From: an uncultured Butyrivibrio sp.
Lineage (GTDB): Bacteria; Bacillota; Clostridia; Lachnospirales; Lachnospiraceae
DNA length: 25,197 bases
Reading direction: 5' to 3'
Assembly: GCA_910577605.1 (NCBI GenBank)
Contig: CAJTON010000002.1
Coordinates: 140,816-166,012 of the forward strand
Shown here: in pieces, positions 21,909-25,197 of the stretch
Layout: every line of letters begins with the position of its first letter
Numbering within the stretch: the stretch's first letter is position 1
Position numbers and translations under genes: made by a program
Notes under the pieces: generated by a model
Databases searched by the model: none
Told to the model about the DNA's origin: nothing
The model's input: only the letters and a program-made list of their open reading frames with translations

Positions 21909-22748
21909 ATGAAAAAGAAATTTATACCGCTCATCGCGTCGGCTCTTCTTACAGCGGCGCTCACTGCCTGCGGTGGGGCTGAGAGCACGGCAGGCGGTTC
22001 TAAAACTGATGCCGGCGAAAGCAAGCCTGTTGAGGAGAGTAAGGAAACGACCGCCCAGACCTCGGGCAATGACGGGGAGCTTCCCAACTGGAGAGGAGTA
22101 TCCGACAGGGCGTTTATAAAGATCGGAAACTATAACGTCGGAGACGAGGTAAAAAGCGGAGATATTACGATCAACATTGATTTTCCGTCTCTCAAACCGA
22201 CCTCTACGGGCAGATTTGCATATCAGTGGGACCCCGCGCTCATAAAGGTGGACGGCTGCGGATATGTGGAAAAAGAATTCGACGTATCATGGTCCGACGA
22301 ACCTGTTGCGATGTCTGTCAATGTCACTCTGGACAAACTTGAGGACGCCTTTGAAGCGCATAAAGACGAACTGATAAGCGATATAAAATATTACCGCAAC
22401 ATGGCGTACGACGATTTTGACTTTAAGGTCGAGAATCAGGAGCTTATGACCGTCAACGGCTTTGATGTGTGCAAATACAGCGGGATACATACATATACTT
22501 ACGAATACACAGAGACGAATGAAAATGGCGGCCTCGACAGATTTTCCGAAAATCGCGAATGCAAATTTGTGATATTCGCGGTGGATACCGACCAGCTTGA
22601 CGGCCACATATCGCCTCTTATGATAATCCTTATCGACGAAAGCATCGAATATCAGAGTAAGGAGCCTCTTCCTGAAGGTCTGTTGGATATATACGGAATG
22701 AAAATGGTTGAGTTGATTGAAATTGAAAAGCATTGGTGGGAGGAATAA
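21909..22748 (+). CDS. Lipoprotein of unknown function (first of three)
   Basis: This 279-residue lipoprotein has lipobox LTAC (C21), a Ser/Thr/Glu-rich linker (about 22-60) and one globular outside domain (about 65-279) of mixed alpha/beta character with no recognised family. Visible segments are VGDEVKSGDITINIDF, FDVCKYSGIHTYTYEY and the late LMIILIDESIEY. The start is the ATG at 21909, seven bases after AGGAGG; the open frame reaching back to 21693 overlaps the divergent regulator and the promoter and is rejected. The next lipoprotein starts one base after its stop, with the Shine-Dalgarno lying inside this gene's last codons, so expression is coupled. Confidence 0.85.
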   Translation: MKKKFIPLIASALLTAALTACGGAESTAGGSKTDAGESKPVEESKETTAQTSGNDGELPNWRGVSDRAFIKIGNYNVGDEVKSGDITINIDFPSLKPTSTGRFAYQWDPALIKVDGCGYVEKEFDVSWSDEPVAMSVNVTLDKLEDAFEAHKDELISDIKYYRNMAYDDFDFKVENQELMTVNGFDVCKYSGIHTYTYEYTETNENGGLDRFSENRECKFVIFAVDTDQLDGHISPLMIILIDESIEYQSKEPLPEGLLDIYGMKMVELIEIEKHWWEE

Positions 22749-22749
22749 C

Positions 22750-23910
22750 ATGAAAAAAATCATATGTCTTGCGCTTGCCGCGATTATGGCGGCGGCGCTT
22801 ACAGCCTGCGGCAGTACGGACAGCAAAAACAGTTCGTCCAGAACCTCGGCAAATAACACAGCAATAAACACACCGGAAACGACGCCTAAAGAAACGGCCG
22901 CTCCGGACCCCGAACTGCTTGAGAAGTTGAAAAAGCTTGAACCTTTATGCGGCGGTTATACTTACGAGGAATACGACACATCCATGTACGGCAAGGTCGA
23001 AATAGGCGGAGTCATATCCGTCAGAGTCAACGAAGACAACTCCTTCTCCGTATGGCTCCCCTCCGGTTTGGTAAGAGTACCGCCCGAAGTCTTTGACGAT
23101 ATTATTAGCAAGGGAAGCTGTGAATTCAAGGTAAGCGTAGACAACGTTGTTCTTACATGGAGCGAGGACAGGCAGACGCTTACATACAAGCAGTTCTGCG
23201 GAGACGTCGTTCCGGCATCCGGCACTGCCAAGAAGCTCAAACAGGACAATAGTTCTGATGAAACAGAAGCCGCCGAAAGCACCGCCAACGCTGCTGATAG
23301 CGGCAAGGATAAAGAGTACGAAGCCGAAAACAAAATATATCCGGTCGCCGAATCCTCTTCAGAGGACGCTCCCGAAATAAGCACGCTGACCCTGACCTAC
23401 AACGGCAAGACCCTGACCTATCCTTTTACATTAAGGGATATGGAAAATATAGGAATCAGCTTTCGCGACTATGTAAAGGATAAGACCGTAGGCAGGCGCT
23501 TGGGCATGGGCAATATTGACGGCGAAACTGCAAGAGGCGAAGGCAAAATGGTGATCGCGGTCAAAAATTACACCGGCGACACGGCGAGCGTCATGGACTG
23601 CGTCGTGACATATATCAGCAACGCAAATATCAAAGTCGCCGTAAATTCCGTACAGCCCGGCACGACCACCTACGAGGAGGTCCTCGAATTATTCGGAAGG
23701 GATAAGGAAGAAAGGAAAAACACCTTATATAACGAAAACATAAGAAACCAGAATGAGGATCTTGACTTTCAGTTAGACTATTCGGCAAGCTTTGACGATG
23801 AAAACGAGGTGGGCGACCGCTATGTCCAGCTTACCGTTCTTATGAACTTTGACTCCGAAGCGCATCTGCTTTTAGATTCCGTGCGCGAAGTCATATACCA
23901 AAAAAATTAG
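22750..23910 (+). CDS. Two-domain lipoprotein of unknown function (second of three)
   Basis: This 386-residue lipoprotein has lipobox LTAC (C20). After a Ser/Thr/Asn-rich linker it has a first domain (about 55-160) that opens with LEPLCGGYTYEEYDTSMYG, an acidic low-complexity spacer (about 165-210), and a second strand-rich domain (about 213-386) beginning TLTLTYNGKTLTYPFTL. The second domain contains a PGTTTYEEVLELFG segment, as in small-protein-A-like or BamE-like folds that start with a G-x-T-x-x-x-V helix; this resemblance is weak. No family is assigned. The start ATG at 22750 uses GGGAGG inside the previous gene. The third lipoprotein starts 12 bases after the stop. Confidence 0.85.
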   Translation: MKKIICLALAAIMAAALTACGSTDSKNSSSRTSANNTAINTPETTPKETAAPDPELLEKLKKLEPLCGGYTYEEYDTSMYGKVEIGGVISVRVNEDNSFSVWLPSGLVRVPPEVFDDIISKGSCEFKVSVDNVVLTWSEDRQTLTYKQFCGDVVPASGTAKKLKQDNSSDETEAAESTANAADSGKDKEYEAENKIYPVAESSSEDAPEISTLTLTYNGKTLTYPFTLRDMENIGISFRDYVKDKTVGRRLGMGNIDGETARGEGKMVIAVKNYTGDTASVMDCVVTYISNANIKVAVNSVQPGTTTYEEVLELFGRDKEERKNTLYNENIRNQNEDLDFQLDYSASFDDENEVGDRYVQLTVLMNFDSEAHLLLDSVREVIYQKN

Positions 23911-23922
23911 GTGGGACAAAAA

Positions 23923-24567
23923 ATGGATTTACGAAGAATAAAAATCGCGGCTATTTTCACCGCAGCCGCCGTATTGCTGACAGCCTGCGGCAGCGCTAAG
24001 GACACGGGCGGCAAAACAACTCCTGTTTCCGAGCTTGAATACACCGTGGACGAGCAGACTAATACCGTAACCATTACACGCTACAATGGAAGCGCCGCGG
24101 AGGTCGTTTTCCCCTCGGAGATAGAAGGCAAGCCCGTGACTGCCATCGGCTGGTCCGTTCTGCACAAAAACGATACCGTCACAAGCGTAACGATTCCAGA
24201 CAGCGTAACCGTGCTTAACGACGAGGTTTTTCAGGGACGCAAAAAATTAAAGACTGTAAAGCTCTCCAAAAATATCAAGGAGATACCGAAAAACGCTTTT
24301 ATACGGTGCGAGTCTCTCGAAAGCATAGAAATACCGGAGGGCGTCACCGCAATAGGCTACTGTGCGTTTCACAGCTGCAGCAGTCTCAAGAGCGTGATTC
24401 TGCCCGACAGCGTAAATTATTGCGACAGAAACGCGTTTAACGGCTGTAAGTCTCTTCCCGAGGTTGAATACAGAGGAAAGATCTACAAAAACAGCGACGG
24501 AGACGGCGCATGGGATATGTACGACCTTCTTATGGGTATCCGCAAAGAGAATCCCGAAATGGAATAA
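23923..24567 (+). CDS. Leucine-rich-repeat (BspA/LRR_5 type) lipoprotein (third of three)
   Basis: This 214-residue lipoprotein has lipobox LTAC (C22). Residues about 40-185 are BspA-like LRR_5 repeats of about 23 residues with the pattern L-x-x-V-x-I-P-x-x-V-x-x-I-x-x-x-A-F-x-x-C-x-x: visible units include VTSVTIPDSVTVLNDEVFQG, LKTVKLSKNIKEIPKNAFIR, LESIEIPEGVTAIGYCAFHS and LKSVILPDSVNYCDRNAFNG. Such repeats are common on surface proteins of gut Firmicutes and Bacteroidetes and are thought to bind proteins or host surfaces. The start is the ATG at 23923 with AGGTGGG upstream; a GTG at 23911 is less likely. It closes the lipoprotein operon and is followed by a good terminator. Confidence 0.9.
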   Translation: MDLRRIKIAAIFTAAAVLLTACGSAKDTGGKTTPVSELEYTVDEQTNTVTITRYNGSAAEVVFPSEIEGKPVTAIGWSVLHKNDTVTSVTIPDSVTVLNDEVFQGRKKLKTVKLSKNIKEIPKNAFIRCESLESIEIPEGVTAIGYCAFHSCSSLKSVILPDSVNYCDRNAFNGCKSLPEVEYRGKIYKNSDGDGAWDMYDLLMGIRKENPEME

Positions 24568-24579
24568 CGCTATAAGCGG

Positions 24580-24615
24580 ACAGCCGCAGGGTTTACCCCG
24601 CGGCTGTTAATTTTT
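24580..24615 (+). terminator. Intrinsic terminator of the lipoprotein operon
   Basis: ACAGCCGC (24580-24587) pairs with GCGGCTGT (24600-24607); inside, GGG pairs with CCC past one mismatch. TAATTTTT follows. The 3' arm ends at the first base of the convergent response-regulator stop codon, so the two genes are packed end to end. Confidence 0.85.
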
Positions 24616-25197
24616 GTAGTAGAAAACGGCTAACTGCGTGCGGTCGCGCAGCTTAAGCTTGTCAAGCACAAGACTTATGTAATTGCGCACCGTCCCGTCG
24701 CTTAAACAAAGTTTGTCTGCGATCTCCTTATTGGATAGGCCGTCCGCGACGAGCCTTATTATCTCAAATTCTTTATCCGTGATACCGTTTCGCGTATATA
24801 TATCCATGTTCTTTTCTCTGATAAGCTTGGGAATCTCGCTTATTATTTCCTTGCCGAAAACGCTCTGTCCGGAATAAACGGCCCTGAGCGCGGGCAATAC
24901 CCCCTCGTAATCCTGCTTTAGTATATAGCCCTTTGCGCCGACTCTCAGCGCCTCCCTGATATATTCGTCGTCAAGAAAAGTAGTCAGAAGAATTATACGC
25001 GCGTCGGGGTGCTTTCCAAGTATCCGCGACGAAGCCTCAAGCCCGTCGAGCTTTTTCATCTGAATATCGGTAAGCAGAATGTCCGGCAGATACTTTTCAT
25101 AAAGCGCCACCGCGTCCTCGCCGTCGTACCCTATCTCGGGCACCTCCACGTCGCCCCCCGCCGTCAGTATCGTCCTCATCGACATTGCAACTATCGC
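24607..25197 (-). CDS. Response regulator, NarL/LuxR family (5' end cut by window edge)
   Basis: The visible 196 residues are a NarL-type regulator lacking its first dozen or so codons; the frame is open to the window edge, so the internal ATG at 25185 is not the true start. The receiver shows phosphoacceptor Asp in DILLTDIQMKKLDG, Thr in LLTTF and Lys in GYILKQ. The acidic pair would lie just beyond the edge. The C-terminal LuxR helix-turn-helix is complete: ITDKEFEIIRLVADGLSNKE and then SDGTVRNYISLVLDKLKLRD. A partner kinase is expected upstream, outside the window. It converges on the lipoprotein operon with only the terminator between. Confidence 0.93.
   Translation of the reverse strand, partial: AIVAMSMRTILTAGGDVEVPEIGYDGEDAVALYEKYLPDILLTDIQMKKLDGLEASSRILGKHPDARIILLTTFLDDEYIREALRVGAKGYILKQDYEGVLPALRAVYSGQSVFGKEIISEIPKLIREKNMDIYTRNGITDKEFEIIRLVADGLSNKEIADKLCLSDGTVRNYISLVLDKLKLRDRTQLAVFYYKN

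Noticed and set aside
22287..22871. Leftward open frame of 194 codons across two lipoprotein genes
   Set aside because: Covers the junction of two well-supported genes with good ribosome binding sites on the other strand.
23388..23420. Direct repeat of GACCCTGACCTA, 21 bases apart, in the second lipoprotein gene
   Set aside because: It encodes two similar beta-strands (LTLTY and KTLTY) in one protein; only two copies, explained by coding.

Overview
The window looks like chromosomal DNA of an anaerobic, gut-type Clostridia bacterium, probably Oscillospiraceae or Ruminococcus-like. This rests on strong AGGAGG-type ribosome binding sites, frequent TTG/GTG starts, lipoproteins with Firmicutes-type signal peptides, a YaaH/SleL-type LysM-GH18 protein (spore-cortex lytic family), and a ZTP riboswitch controlling a split purine pathway. 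No rRNA, tRNA, CRISPR array, transposase or phage gene is visible. The genus is an inference.

Left part (1-7583), metabolic genes. Two HAD hydrolases read leftward; the first is cut by the window edge. A divergent intergenic region of about 330 bases holds promoters for both directions and a ZTP (pfl) riboswitch with its terminator. The riboswitch leads into a PurO-type IMP cyclohydrolase, a small NTF2-like protein and a stand-alone AICAR formyltransferase, so the last two purine steps are done by two proteins instead of one bifunctional PurH. Four leftward genes follow: a two-part ThrE-type threonine/serine exporter, an ABM-fold monooxygenase and a GNAT acetyltransferase. A single rightward gene encodes a LysM-GH18 protein.

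Centre (7592-19651), the most notable block: nine closely spaced leftward genes that look like one 12-kb transcription unit. In order of transcription they are a large secreted lipoprotein, an OmpR-family response regulator, its histidine kinase, a membrane-anchored extracytoplasmic protein, a lipoprotein adaptor (membrane fusion protein), a second lipoprotein with two adaptor units fused in tandem, a 940-residue FtsX-type permease and two different ATPases. It resembles MacAB or YknXYZ systems but has an unusual subunit count: three adaptor units, one double permease, two non-identical ATPases. A 6-2-6 palindrome sits where the -35 box of the block's promoter should be. The transported substrate is unknown; export of, or resistance to, an antimicrobial peptide is a reasonable guess from the family only.

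Right part (19813-25197). An Agr-like pair (GHKL kinase and LytTR regulator) reads leftward just upstream of the transporter block and is divergent from three lipoprotein genes in a rightward operon, the last of which carries BspA-type leucine-rich repeats. A good hairpin terminator ends that operon. A NarL/LuxR-type response regulator, cut by the right edge, converges on it. The window therefore contains three separate signalling modules around one transporter and a set of surface lipoproteins.
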